A DNA stretch of 64,000 nucleotides from Tachypleus tridentatus (lineage: Eukaryota; Arthropoda; Merostomata; Xiphosura; Limulidae), in the NCBI RefSeq assembly GCF_004210375.1, contig NC_134834.1:137363009-137427008 (forward strand). The letters run 5' to 3'. The position numbers and the translations under genes were made by a program. Position 1 is the first letter of the stretch, and every line of letters begins with the position of its first letter. A model generated the notes under the pieces. It was not told the origin of the DNA. It searched no databases and worked only from the letters and a program-made list of their open reading frames with translations. This document shows positions 34,881-48,314 of this stretch, piece by piece.

Positions 34881-36200
34881 AATTTTTATGAAATGAAACA
34901 TGATTTGCCTTCTGTAGATTGGAAAAAATAGTTGGGATCTTGAATAGCTGTGGGAAGCATTTAGGGAAAAATTTATATGCATACAGAACATACATATTCT
35001 CTACAGAAAATAAGGGCAATGGAGCAGCATAAACCATTATGGTTTAGTATTGGCTTGAGAAACCATATCAGGGATGAACGTAATATATTCAAGAAATTTA
35101 AGCTTACTGTAAATAATAATGACTTGGAGAACTGTAGGAAATCAAGAGAACTAGTTAAAAATGAGTAGAGAAGGGACAAAACTGTATAGGAAAGAGAGAG
35201 ATTGACTGAGAGAGTTAAGCATGGAATTGTTAGGTATATGATGGGTTAGTAAAATGTTATGATGGGGATTGGGCTTCTTAAAAATAATTGTGTGGAGTTG
35301 ATCTCAGAAGGTTATGAAATGGTGAACTTATTAAATTATATTATTTCTTCAGTTTTTACAAAGCAAAATATAACTATAAAGCTTCAACCACAGTTCTGAA
35401 ATTGTTAGACATAACTTGGGAAATATAAAATTTGACAAATCCCTGAACCAGACAACTTTTATCTCAGAGTTTTTTAAAGAGATTTAAAGATTTTATTTGT
35501 GAACCACTATCAAATATTTTTATAGGTCATTGAGTAGTGGAAGAGTATTAGAAGATATTAGCAGTTAGAAGGGTTTTACAGTGTGTGACTAAAGGTGCAT
35601 TGCAGAGTTACTTAAAGCAGTTTTATATAGTGTCAGTGAACCAGTATGGTTTCACTGAGGCAAAGTCTTGCTTACAGAGTCTTCTGACATTCTTTGAGGA
35701 TGTTACTGCATGAGGTGAGGAAGAAAATACTTTGTACTTGGTTTACATTGATTTTCAGAAAGCATTTGATAAGGTAACTCACAAAAGACTTGTTACAAAA
35801 GAGAAATCTCTGGGTGTGGGAGGAATGTTATTTAATTGGGTAGAAAATTGGTCAAAGAGTAGTAATAAATGGAGTTAGATCTGAATGGATTGTAGTTACA
35901 AGTGGTGTGCCATAGATCTTTGTTATTTGTGACTTATATTAATGATATTGATTTTGGAATAACTAACAAAATTTTGAAGTTTGAAGATGACATTAAGATT
36001 TTTGTGGTGACTAACTGTGTCAGAGATGCAGCAGATTTACAAGGGAGATTTAGATCATTAGATGCATTGGGCCAGTACACGGAAGATGATATTTAAATGT
36101 TCAAAATGTGATGCATGTAGGTTTTTACATAGAAATTATTCTTACAATTTTAATAGGAATACATTAAATACTGTGGCTGAAGAAAACGATCTAAATTATT
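34880..36200 (+). mobile_element. Degenerate CR1/jockey-like LINE, copy B
   Basis: GQWSSIN...GL segment (about 35015), HIRDERNIFKKFKLTVNNND (35068-35127), NGELIKLYY (about 35320), QKAFDKV (about 35758-35778), VTYINDIDFGITNK (about 35930), FEDDIKIFV (about 35980, the FADD catalytic box reading FEDD), and TLNTVAEENDL (about 36165). The final domain and 3' end are missing. Stops and frameshifts throughout. Confidence 0.82.
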
Positions 36201-36599
36201 GTTGCTGTGTCAAGACATTTCTTTCTTGTTGAGTTACTCTAATATTTTTAATGTCTTTTATTAAAGTCTCTGATTTATTATGTTACATATGTTAACATAT
36301 TACAATTTCAAACAGCCATAAATTTTAATTTTAATTTAGAAGTTAATTGAATGTTGATATATATCAAATTTATGATATCTGCCAACAATATTGATACACA
36401 GTTTTCTTTTTGAACACAAATATTTTACAAACTCACAAACAATATTCAGTATTCTATCTCAACCTGAACTGAATATTTTATTGACAGTCCAGGTCAATGA
36501 TGAGCAAAGTAATTCTGAGTTGATATTGTTACACTTTGTTTAAGCTAGCTAGTTGTCTGTTCTTGGCTGGCCTATGTACCTGTTTGTTTCTATTAGCAG

Positions 36600-37165
36600 T
36601 GTGATGTCTTTGATGTTGATTATTTTATTGCTAATATCACTAAAACGTGCAACAAAATATTCCAGTAAACACAAAATTCATTGAAAGAACAGGTACAAAA
36701 CTAAAATCCATAGTAAGTAAAAACTACACAGACAAAAGTAACACCAACATTATTTATAAAATACAATGCAACAACTGCCATTACTTCTACATTGGAGAAA
36801 CAAGCCGAAAATGGAAACCAGATTCAAAGAACAACAAAAAACAAAAACCTTCATACATTTTTTAACACTGAAAATCAAATAAGTACAACACAACCATGCA
36901 AAATACTAAGGAGAAACAAATGCATAATCAAAGAAGTCATGCTTATACAACAACTTAAACCAACATAAAGGAACATCTTTCTACCTATATTAATTAATAA
37001 TCTAACATCTAAGCACAATTCCCCCTCAATCCTAAATATATTCACCCAGTAACAGTCAGTTTCAATTGTCATTATTGATATGAAATTTATTTAATGAGGT
37101 CTAAACATTGATAATAAAGTTTCAAGACCTATATGAGCCATCTTTAGAACATATTTTTACTTCAA
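36600..37165 (+). mobile_element. Penelope-like element 3' end: GIY-YIG endonuclease remnant
   Basis: The frame from 36647 reads NTNIIYKIQCNNCHYFYIGE then TSRKWK, the start of a GIY-YIG nuclease of the type fused to Penelope-like reverse transcriptases (family wording: VYKIPCNDC..YIGETGR). A frameshift follows at about 36820; the downstream frame continues as degraded C-terminal text (FHTFFNTEN..., CKILRRNKC) to about 37070. At 37105-37165 comes GTTTCAAGACC...GCCATCTTTAG, a decayed form of the terminal motif seen at 1493-1523. The reverse transcriptase domain itself is not visible upstream. Confidence 0.75.
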
Positions 37166-37194
37166 GTGGGTTTCTCGTCATCATGTAACACATT

Positions 37195-39440
37195 TAAATG
37201 AAGACTGTTTTAGTGGCAGAAATTTCTAAGAAGTAGATTATTTAATAGGGATGTACTTTAAAGAAACAGGTAGGAGTGGCTTTATATGTAAAATGTGTTG
37301 CATGTTGTTGAAGTTAATGATTTCAAAAATAATAACACAGAAATTTAATGCATTTGGATTTCTGTTAGCAAATATAAAGGGAAAAAACTTGTTTTAAGAA
37401 TTTGTTACAGACTGTGAAATGATACTGACAAAATTATGATAAACTGTATAGTGAGATTAAATTAACAATTCAGCTGTTGATGAGGTCATAATTATGGGTG
37501 ATTTTTATTTTTTTCTATAAAAAATTAGAAAATATTGGAATCAAGCCATGAAATGTTGAAAGTGGTGTACTTCATCAGTTGATCTAGGAACCTACTTGGA
37601 ACAGTGCTATTTTAGTTTTATTGTTAATTTCTAATATAAAAATGTTTGAAAGGATGAAAATTAGGGAACATTTGGGTGCAGATGAGCATTGCTCTATTAG
37701 ATTCAATTTTGACTACTCAAGGAAATCAAGAGTAATAATACTTTGGTTACAAATGTCAAAAAAGCAAACTTTGAAGGGATGTGACAAAAATTATTTGTTG
37801 TGAATTGGAAATCTCATTAAAGGGTACAAGGATTAAAAGTATAAAAAAGTATTATAAACTAAAGAAATTTAAATTGATTGGAGTGATAGAAGATTTAGAA
37901 GATCAAGAGAGTTGGTGAAACAGGAAATTAGGACATCAAAACAGATGTATGAAAAAAGTTATGTTTAAAATGTAAACCTTAATAGTGAGGATTTCTTTAG
38001 GTATATTAACTGTAAACAAAATGTAAGTATGGAGTAAGGTCTTTAAGGTTTGATGGAAGAAGGCTTATCTGTAGATTATGAGATAGTTGGATTATTAAAT
38101 TCTGCTTTTCTTTAGTTTTTAATGAAGATCTGAGCAATATTTCTCATTCTGAACAGCTAATTTATGGAAACATCAAACAAAATGGTCACATTAATTCTAA
38201 GTTTGTTAAGAAAAAATTGGAAGGTTAAAGAATGACAAGACTCCTGGGCTAATTAATATTTTTTCTCAAGGGTTTTGACATTCTTTAAAGAGGTTACTTC
38301 TTGTGTAGATGAGGTACAGGTGTGCATTTGGAGTATATAGATTTTAAGAAAGCATTTAACAAGGTGCCTTATGAGAGACTTATAAAAATAAATAATAAAT
38401 CTTTTACAGTTTTGAGAGATAATTGACTGATTGGGTAGAAAATTGGCTAGATTGAAAAAAGCAGTGGTTTGTTATAAATGGAGCTCAGTGGTAAATGGGA
38501 TACATCACAGCTCTGTCTTAGGACCTTTGCTGTTTTTGATTTATATCAATGACATAGGTAAGGGAATCGATAATAAATTACATAAATGTGCTGATGATAT
38601 TAAGGTCTTGAATGTTACTAGCTGTGAAGAGAATGCTACTTCTTTACAAAAGGATTTAAATTACAAGAGTTGGGCAAATAAAAGGCAAATGAGTTTTAAT
38701 TATAATAAATGCAAGGTAATCCATGTGGATCATTAAATTTGAGTTACAGTATAATTTGGATGGAATAACATTAACATTGTTATGAAAGAAAAGGATCTTG
38801 GTTTAGTGGTTAATCAGTCTATTAAGCCATTCAAATACTTTATCATTGTCTGTGGTAGGGCAAGTAGGATTTAAGGTTGTGTCTACAGGTACACTGAATA
38901 AACTTCTAAAAAGGTTATACTTTTGTTGTATAAGTTGCTGATTTTGTCATGTTTGGATCCTTATGTTCATTTTAGGCTCCTTACTTTAAGAGCATTGAAT
39001 TGTTTGAAAGGGTTCATAATAGGCCTATTGAGATGACACCTGGGATGGAAAGCTTATCATATGGCAAAAAGTTCAGTGAAATTGTTTACTCTTGATACAA
39101 AAAGAATTAGATGGCATCTGATTGAGCTGTTTAAAATTGTTAAAGGAATTGATAGTGTTTATACATCGTCTCTTTCCTGCTTAATGGTGAGAATAATAGG
39201 ACCATGAGCACAAGTATAAATTTTGGTAACTAAGATATTTTTATTTTTCTAGCAGGGTAATTGGCCTTTGGAATGGGTTGCCTTTGGATATGGTTTGGAC
39301 AGTAAATTCAGGAGAGGCTTTATAAATGTATGAATAATGAGAGCTGGTTCTGAATTATTTTTTCTTAAAAGTTTTAAGTGACTGGGACAGCTTAGATGTA
39401 CTAGTAGGTCCCTTCTTGTCCTTAACTTGCATATTTAAAT
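37195..39440 (+). mobile_element. Degenerate CR1/jockey-like LINE, copy C
   Basis: Follows the Penelope fragment in the same orientation. Remnants of the endonuclease domain (about 37260-37700) lead into reverse transcriptase text: FKKAFNKVPYERL (about 38340), HHSSVLGPLLFLIYINDIGK (38503-38562), KCADDIKVLN (38587-38616; the catalytic FADD box now CADD), FNYNKCKVIHVDH (38695-38733). The C-terminal SRVIGLWNGLPLD segment is at about 39255. Frame is kept for 101 codons at 38431-38736, the longest surviving piece. Confidence 0.88.
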
Positions 39441-41570
39441 GTAGAGATATCACACATACCTAAAATATACAGATTAAGAAATGGTAGATCATATGATTAT
39501 GTTTTTATTTCCTAAATACGTCTCCTCGGTTTGTAAAAATTGACAATTTCTTTTAAGTTTCAATGAAAAAAACTTATTTTTTACAGCTTTATTTACAGTA
39601 GTATGAGCTTTGAAAGTATTATTAAATTTCTTTTCAAAATCTACAATACATGTAACATGAAACAATAAACTTCGGGTTTCTTGGATACACAATTTTAACA
39701 CGTACTTTACAATCGTAATTTTAATTAACTTGTAAGTTTTGTTAAAGTTTTATAATGTAGGTTTCCTCTATCATTGTTTTTAAATCACTCAATCCATTTT
39801 TTTAAAATGAATGTGCATCATTACTTTTTACAGTGGTGCAGTGAATGATTACAGAAGCATCACATCTTATGATTTGGATCTATTTGTGTTTATTAAAACA
39901 TATTTCAAAATATATGGAGAAAATCTATGAAGAGTAAAGAGAATGAGTCGAAGAAAAGGTGGAACCTTAAGTCCATTAATTAACAATAAAACAAAGACAC
40001 GACTCTTTATTATAGAAGAAGAATTGGTAAGTGAAATAATGTAATGATTTAAAACTCATGCAGTATGTTACACTTAAGTCCATAGGAGCTGATAAATGCC
40101 TAATAAATATCATTGTCATGTTTAAAATGTTTGCAGAACATGAGAAATTCTATCAGGATTTGGGGGTCATATCTTTTATAATAATAAGTAAAAAAACATA
40201 TGAAAAAGGAATTTAGTGCTTACATTTGGCCATGTATGTTTTTGTTTGCATTTGAAGCTTTAATATTAGTTGACCATAATTTGGTTATAATTGTTGTAAG
40301 CATTTTACTGAATTTGTAATTTTTTTCAAATATTTGACTTAGAACACAAAATATCAACATGAGCAAATAATACAATATTCTATAACTGTTATAATTTAAC
40401 CATCCTTTCATAAAAGTATAAGTGTTTTAAAATAATTGTCCAAGCCATGTTCAAAGTAATTTCAGTGATAACTTTGATTCTGTAGACTGAACAATTCAAA
40501 AGCTGTTGTCACAATGAGATAACATTATACACTATAGAGTAAATTTAAATTTGCTATTTCTGTTGTTGATAAATAGTGTTATAGCAAACATCAGTTTTTG
40601 TAAGACAGTATGCAGCGGAAGATTTTGGCATGTGAATTTTACTTTATGATTTATATTTCTGTATGTCAAGGTGATTGAAAGTTGTTAAATTGTCTCAACA
40701 ATATATATGATACAAAGTTTTAACTTGTATTAAATATAAGGCACTCGAATAGGGCTGAAAATAATGTTTAAATGAGCAATTTTGAGCTAACCAGTGTCAC
40801 ATGATACATAAACTGAAGATTGAGAGTTTATTTAAGTATTTTCTTTTGAAATTAAGAAATTAAATCTTAATATGTTTTCATACCACATTTATTGACAAAA
40901 ATTGATAATAGTTTTCAATTAAATTTTGAATGTAACTTTGTAATCTCATGTGCATTTTGAATCCAACTTGTACACATAGGCTTAAAATAATCTGTTATAA
41001 ATATATTATTATTATTTTAAGTATTAAAAGGTATATACATTAAACTAAAATAGTCATTATAAATTCATATTTGGAATTAATGTTTGGCAAGTAGTAGGGC
41101 TGCAACTTTCATGGAAAAACTTAGCTATAGTCTCTCTTAGCTTGTATTACATACATCAAGCAACCCTAAATTCAGTGTAAAAGGTTAATGCAAAAGCATT
41201 AGTCATTCCTTATAGATTCAGATTTATTTTTAGGCTATATCTTGATGTTAAATTGGTATAAAAGGAAATCAAAATTATCACTTGTACTCTTGCAATGTAT
41301 TAAGATACCTATTTTTTATCACATAGATCAAAGTTTCAGTCTTTTGCAGAGTTATGTGTTCAAAACTTAAAACCTACTTTATTATGTACAGAAGTACATT
41401 TCATATCAAAACATAGTTTGTAAATGAAATTTTAATATTATACACATTTTAAATTCTTATTCTTGTAAAGAAATATTTTTTAAAAATGTTAATTTCAATA
41501 TGTGATTTTATTTTGTGTATAAGTATACTTCTGTAAGCCTGTACAAACTGGCAAAGAACTTTGATTTTAA
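39441..41570. other. No gene recognised
   Basis: AT-rich interval without recognisable exons. A short open stretch 39944-40026 ends at GTAAGTG and could be mistaken for an exon, but it matches no protein I know. Confidence 0.45.
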
Positions 41571-41572
41571 TA

Positions 41573-43063
41573 TACTCTTCAAAAAAAGAAACGCAAAAGA
41601 TAAAATTTGAGACAAATTGTTAACAAGTTTATTCCGGGTAGTTCTGTATGACGTGTGAAACTTTGCACATTCACTGCTGAACATCCAAAGTCTGCAAAGA
41701 CGAAGTCCACGCTCACTAGTTGAAGTTTAACGTCACTCAACGTCAATAACGAGTATGCCCCCCGTGAGCATCAATAACTGCTTGGCATCTCCTGCCCATG
41801 GAAGCGATGAGATGACGAATCACATCCTGTGGAATGGCTGTCCATTCAGCCTGCAAAGCTGCTGCAAGTTGAGGTAGAATCTGCGGTTGAGGTTGTTGCC
41901 GTCGCAGACGTCGGTCCAATTCGTCCCAAAGATGTTCGATGGGGTTTAAATCTGGTGATCTGGAGGGCCAGAGAAGAACGTTGATGTTGTGGTGTCTCAA
42001 GAAGACAGTGGTGAGTCGGGCTGTGTGAGGACAGGCATTGTCATGTTGAAAAACGTCGTTGATGTTTACCATGATGGGTTGCACATGGGGTCTAAGAATC
42101 TCGTCGACGTATCGTTGAGCTGTAAGATTCCCTCGAATGTGCAAAAGGTCTGTTCTGGCATTGTAGGCGATGGCAGCCCACATCATGACGCTGCCACCAC
42201 CAAATCTGTCAACTTCCTGCACACAGTTTGCTGCAAAACATTCACCTCGGTGACAGTAAACACGGGTCCTTCCATCCTGCCTACGAAGCATAAAACATGA
42301 TTCATCGCTGAACCAAACATGCCTCCATCGTCGATGAGGCCATACCCGATGTGCCCGAGTCCACTGCAGCCGTGCTTGATGATGTTGCTGGGTGAGGATG
42401 ACGCCTCTAACTGGACGTCGAGGTCGGATTCCTGCATCTCGTAGACGGTTGCGTACGGTCTGATCGGAAATCCTACGCAGCCCTGGTATGGTTGAGGCAG
42501 TAGACGTCGCAGTGGTGGTCCTATCCCGAAGGTGACATAACCGGATGTAGCGATCTTGTGCGGGCGTGGTCACACAAGGTCTGCCAGATCATGGACGGTC
42601 ATGAGTTGATCCATTTTGTTGGTGACGATTCCATAGCATAGTCTTGTGATGGTGCTTGGGTGGACATTCACAGCTCTGGCAACATCTGATCGAGATTCGC
42701 CTGCTTCCAAGCGACCAATGGCGTTGTGCTTCAGTCAGTCTTGGCGTAACTGTATTGCGTGTCGGTGGCTTAACACTGAGCTATGGAAACCAAGAACCCA
42801 TCACTTTTATAGGGATTTTGCACATGTTGCACTTGCAGAACATGCAGATCTCTCAAACAAATTTTTTGGACACGAATGCGTTTTGGCGAAAAATCCGATA
42901 TTTTCCTCCGTTTTCAAAGTGCACAACTTTTATTGTCATTTTGGTCTGACAATCAGTGCCTTAACACGTGTAACATCACATACTCTGAGCTTGTAACGTT
43001 ATTACATATATTTCTCTTTAAAATAAAAAAAAATCCCTTTTGCGTTTCTTGTTTTGAAGAGTA
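41573..43063 (-). mobile_element. Tc1/mariner element with complete terminal repeats
   Basis: TACTCTTCAAAAAAAGAAACG at the left and its complement CGTTTCTTGTTTTGAAGAGTA at the right (one mismatch), flanked by TA on both sides. The interior is distinctly richer in G+C than the host sequence. It encodes the minus-strand transposase described separately. Confidence 0.95.
41743..42740 (-). pseudogene. Tc1/mariner (DD34E) transposase, N-terminus broken
   Basis: The transposase cuts and joins its own terminal repeats. An uninterrupted 276-codon frame (42573 to 41743) holds the whole catalytic domain: first Asp in VWFSDESCF, second in FQHDNACPH, Glu in NPIEHLWDEL, with 34 residues between the last two, so DD34E. 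The DNA-binding N-terminus lies at 42573-42740 as RLEAGESRSDVARAVNVHPS (a helix-turn-helix), but a frameshift near 42640 and a TGA near 42590 separate it from the catalytic part. Family length is about 340 residues, so the Met at 42573 is not the original start. Probably inactive, but only recently. Confidence 0.9.
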
Positions 43064-43234
43064 TAGATGTACTGTAGTATTTCTACTTCTATGAAATTGG
43101 AAACGGAGTAAATTTGAAATTCCTGTTGTCCTACATACACATTTTCAAGATGATAAATGTATAGGAGGATTAATTATATCATGGCTTAAGATGTCTGTCT
43201 GTATATATTGTTGTAATTATAATGTTTCTCTCAT

Positions 43235-43631
43235 GTTTCAGATGGAGTACTTCTTCCCCCTCCCAGATCAGATTTACACCTTTTTACAGGTCAGGTTGGA
43301 GGGGTTGACTCGGATGCTGGGAAATTATCTTGTCAGTTGTTCAAAGTTAAGTTCAAGTTTGATATCAATCTCCTGGAATATTTGTGGTCTTTCTGGCTTA
43401 GTATCATATTTTTTCTCTTTTTCAGAATGGGTCAATCATGATCCATTCCAGAAATCAACTGTGGTTTCTTGCATCTCTTGATCTTAGTCCCTACCTTTTC
43501 AAATATTGGTCCTTCTTACTGAGCACACAGCTAATGGATTTAGTTGCAGTTCTGTGTGTGCTCAATCTGGTTGCACATCAGTTATCTCATCCAAGAAGTA
43601 TTTTGCCAATGGAGTTCTCCCTCAATCCACA
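43235..43631 (+). mobile_element. DIRS-like RNase H fragment
   Basis: The open frame starting near 43242 reads DLHLFTGQVGG, then KLSCQLF and FDINLLEYL, and the shifted frame from 43438 reads MIHSRNQ and, at about 43550-43632, VLNLVAHQLSHPRSILPMEF then SLNPQI. These align in order with the RNase H-like part of the DIRS element at 15090-15510 (VLNLF..KLSHSKRVLLIEW, INPQVF). It abuts the PAK catalytic-loop exon without an intron between them. Confidence 0.8.
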
Positions 43632-43999
43632 GATATTAAAAGTGCTAACATTTTACTTGGAAGGAAACTGAGCATAAAGTTAGGTAAGTTTTTAGACATG
43701 TTATGCCTTTGTGAACATGTGCAGTTCTAAGTATTTTTACTTGTTTGTAACAATTTCCTTGTAACATAGATTACTTGACAATGTGACAACACATTAGTTT
43801 TTATTAAAATGAAAGGTTGAGTTAGTGTTTGCCAATTGAAAACTAATATTAAATTGATAGTTTATATTTTCAAAAAAGAACCATTATGTAAAGACCTTAT
43901 TATAAATTGTGTGTATATATATATTAATGTAAAGTAAAATTTTTCTCAAGATACTATAAGCCAGTAATATACAAATAGCAAACACTTAAAATATATAGA

Positions 44000-45000
44000 A
44001 ACTGTTTCAAAAACGTGAGTCTGAAGTTTAATTTTTAACTTTTGATTATTATAAACAAGTTAACTATGGATGTATTTTCTTTTCCATATTCTTAATTTTT
44101 CTGTTGTGATTCAAAATCAAAGGTTTTTAAAAAAAAAATAATTCAGGTCTATATTTTATAGACTGCTAATTTTTAGCCACACAAGACAAATATTGAAAAT
44201 AAAATACATCTGCATTTAACTTCTTTTATAATAACTTTTTAACATGTCCAATATTTTAGTAGTTTTCAGCATTTAGACTACAACATTTAAAGTTGTATAC
44301 TTTGTCTCTCACCATCTAACCAAACTGATGTATTCTAACATTGAATGATGAGCTTACTTGAAATGCTGTTTCTTGCACACTTTTAATTTTGAGCCACAAA
44401 GGAGAAACTAAGAACTACATAAAAGCAAAATAACATCTGCACTTATTTTTATAACAAATCTTAAGCCAGTTTATTTTCAATATTTTACCAACTTTCCATG
44501 TTTGAAGCATGATTTTTTTATTTAGTTGGATTTTACATATTTTAACACCAGAAACTTCAAAAAATATTTTATTACACAGTATCTCTTCTGCAACAAAGCA
44601 AGTTTGTGTATGGTGACAAGCTTATGCATTTGTATGATTAAATAATTTGGATTTACAATTAAAATTATCAATAGGAGCAGAAGAAAACAAAATTAGAGTT
44701 TACAGTTTGAATATTTCTTTTATATTAATTTATCTATAACAAATGATAATATAATTTTGTTATAAATTATAAGTCTGAACTTTGAAAAGAAGAGGATGCT
44801 GAACAAAAAGAATGTGAAGTTAATGTTGTCATGTGCCCTCATAAAAAGGACATTGTATACCTGGCTGGATAAGGTTAAAGTAGTTTTAAAAAATATTTAT
44901 TCTTTGTTAGCTATGTTGAAGCTAATGAACTTACTACAAAACTATAACAATTATTAATAGACCTAAGTTAATTTTATAATGCTGACTAGCAATTCTTTAT
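44000..45000. other. Intronic AT-rich sequence of the PAK relic
   Basis: Between exons A and B; no repeat family or coding text recognised. Confidence 0.5.
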
Positions 45001-45110
45001 AACTTATTTCTGTTTTCCTTTTCTCTCACATGGTAATTTTATTTTTGGTTCTTTCCATCACACAGCTGATTTTGGATCCTGCACACATCTCCCCAGAACA
45101 AAATAAATGA

Positions 45111-45275
<165 letters not shown>

Positions 45276-48200
45276 TGATACTTACACCCAAGGAGTAAGA
45301 GTAGATTGAATTTCAATTTTCTCCTTATATCAGTGTCTACCATTTTTCTTCTCTATAAATTATTTAGGCTTTAAAAGTTATAAAAGCATCAAATTAGAAA
45401 TAAAATCAAAAACTTTGGTGCAACAACAGTATAAAATTTTGATTTAATAAACTTAAGAGAGTCTTTCAGTGAATAAAATTAGTCTTTCATCAACAGTATC
45501 AAGATATTTTAATAATTTGGTGGAATTAATGCTTTGCTTCAGTTAAACACAAATGTTTCTCTAATAAGGTTGATCATAAAAAATCGTCATTGTTTCACAA
45601 TACCCAAATTCATAAAAACTACATTTTTGTACTTTTAAAACACAATTGTATGCTTTGTCCAGAATATCTTCCACCAACTACAGGGAATAACTATAATAAA
45701 GACAAAAACAAGACTGTTCACGTGATTCAAACACGTATTGAAGATAGTGATGAACAGCAGAAAAATGACAGCAACAATGAATATTTGAAAAGACTGTATA
45801 CAGCAACAAGCACTTAATTCTTGAAAGTTTTGAAATATACATATTATGTTATTATTTTTTAACTTCTTAAACTTTAGCATTTTTTGCCATAATATCACTA
45901 TCATCTTGTTAAGCTCACAGTAACATGTTAGGTAAATTACCCATGGTATTCAGCTAATATAAAGTTATACCTTTGGAACTATTTAGACATTATAAGGGAA
46001 AATTATCCAAAGATTTGTACATCCTTATATGATGGTTGTAAAGCAACAGGGATTTGGTAATAGTGAATGAAGCAGCAAGAATTTTTGTGTTTTGTAAGCT
46101 ATATTTTGTCTCTGTAATGCTAATGTAACTAACAATACTGATTGTAATGTATGATTTTTTTTTCTCATTTTATATATATATTTATTATTGGAGTTATTTT
46201 GTGTCATTAAGTTAGGTTATTGAGTTAGTTTTCAAGTCACACTCCTTTTTCAGATATTAGATTTAATATCAACAAATGAGACATCGAAAATAAAGATTAC
46301 CTGTCTCCAGTCTTTCAGGATTTCCTGAACAAGTGTTTAGAAGTGGACATATATAAACAATACACTGCCTCCGAACTCTTGAGGGTATGATATAAATTAC
46401 TGTTATTTAACTGTGGCTATTTGGTTTTGCTTTGAGCCTATTATACCAATAACACACCAAAAGCAATATCAGTAAATGTAAGAATTAATTGTCATTCTTG
46501 GCTGTTCATCTTACAATGTGAAAACTTCAACTTAATATGGCACCACCTCATAGTTTCACATTTTATTTATTTTGTAATATTCATAATTCCATACAATATC
46601 TACTTTACTGCTAAAAAAACAGTGGAATTTTTACATCCCTCTCCAACTTTTACATAAATATTTTTACTTTGTAAAATATTTAGTTACATTTAAGTCCATT
46701 CATTCCTATTTACTTTAGTTAATCTAATTGGTTAAAAGTGTTTGAACGTGATAGCTATGTTCTTATAATAAAATTTCTGAGATTATATAACTCAAAATGT
46801 TGTTGGATCTTATCTCAGATACTTTCAATTTTAATGTATTTACCATTCATTAAAAGAAACACCTCAGTTTTACTAAATTTTTAATGGTTCATCGAAGAGA
46901 TACTTCTCTGTTTATGTTTTTATGACAAAAAATTGTATCATTGTTAGGATTTCTCTTTTTCCTTATTTATACATAAACGTGGTGTACATTGCAAACTACT
47001 TACAGAGAAAAACAACTGTTCATGCTAGAAAAATATTAGTAACTTAATTGTATTATAAATTTAATAAGGTACAGATTGTTTTTTATCTAGTAAGAGTTAC
47101 TTGCCTGCTTGCTGTATTTTTATAAATTATTATAATAGCAAATGTTTTTCCCATTATAAAAGTTTGTAGTTAGATAATCTCAGATATCTAATATTTATAT
47201 AATAAATATGTTGTGAGGACTTTCAGATCTACCATATCTAAAATGACTTGTCAGTTGATGTTGCTATGAATAAAATGTACCATATAATGTCTTAAGAAGA
47301 AAGTTGTATTAGAACCTTACCAATTAGTCCATCATGTCATATACTAAAGCCTTCAAAATTCAAAAGAAAAAAAAATGACACACCTGTGCTGTCATACATT
47401 GTGAAAAATTATAATAAGAGTTGTGTCAGTAGGTTATGTAAATCCTTATAAAGAAAGATCATTGATACAAATCTATAGAAATTTCAATATGATACAGATA
47501 TAACATCATTCTATCATTTTGAATACTTTCTGAGATGTGAGAAAAATAAACAAATCTACTAAAAAAAACATACATAGTAAGTATAGGTGATATTCTCAGT
47601 GCTGTTAATTGTAATAGAAAATAAATATTGTGAAGATGTTGATGAAAAAGTTTAATTTTTTCTAATAATTAATGGAGAATTTCATCTCATTAATGGTTTG
47701 AAAACAGTTAGAAGTATCTTCTCATTTTTGTTTGTCTTTTGTGTGATTTTGATACCTGCTTTAAGTTCTTAAAGTTTTATTATGAAAAATTCTGTAGCAT
47801 TTTATATTACTATAAAACGAAATTCTTAAAGAAATTATAGAAATACTAGTGTAGGGCTGTTAATGTGTAGCGAGTTTTTTGTTTTTAAATTTTTGTAGTA
47901 TTTTTCATGTTTTTTATGATAAAGTATATGTAACATTTTTATCAGTAGAAATTTCAAACTTGAAGATATTTGCTTACAAAGTAAATGTTAAATGTTATAG
48001 ATTCTACTAGAATGTTTGTTGGATTTATAGTACACTTGTTTTTCCCTTGTATATACAAAACATGGCAGTAGAGAGTTGTAGTTTCACATGTGGAATAACT
48101 TTTCATTTGTCAGTATATTTTTAGAATGCTGTACCCTATAAAAAATAATAAACTTATACCTGAGTTCTGTACTAAAGTGTTAGGATAAAGTAAAAAAATA

Positions 48201-48314
48201 GATTTCAGGCTACTTTCAAAAAATAATGGAAGGTAAATAACAGGTGAAACATCAAAATTTTATTAATCTTCATATTTAGTACAACAGAAACTCTGTGGAA
48301 GTGCTTGAGTTCAT

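Noticed and set aside
39935-40026. Possible small coding exon ending at GTAAGTG
   Set aside because: No acceptor-bounded exon or protein similarity; it could be a chance donor in AT-rich DNA.
42183-42437. Frames overlapping the Tc1 transposase on both strands
   Set aside because: They are antisense or shifted shadows of the transposase reading frame.
43241-43290. MEYFFPLPDQ as the PAK hinge (family MEYLxGGxLTD)
   Set aside because: Only three residues match, and the alternate frame aligns over a long stretch with DIRS RNase H.
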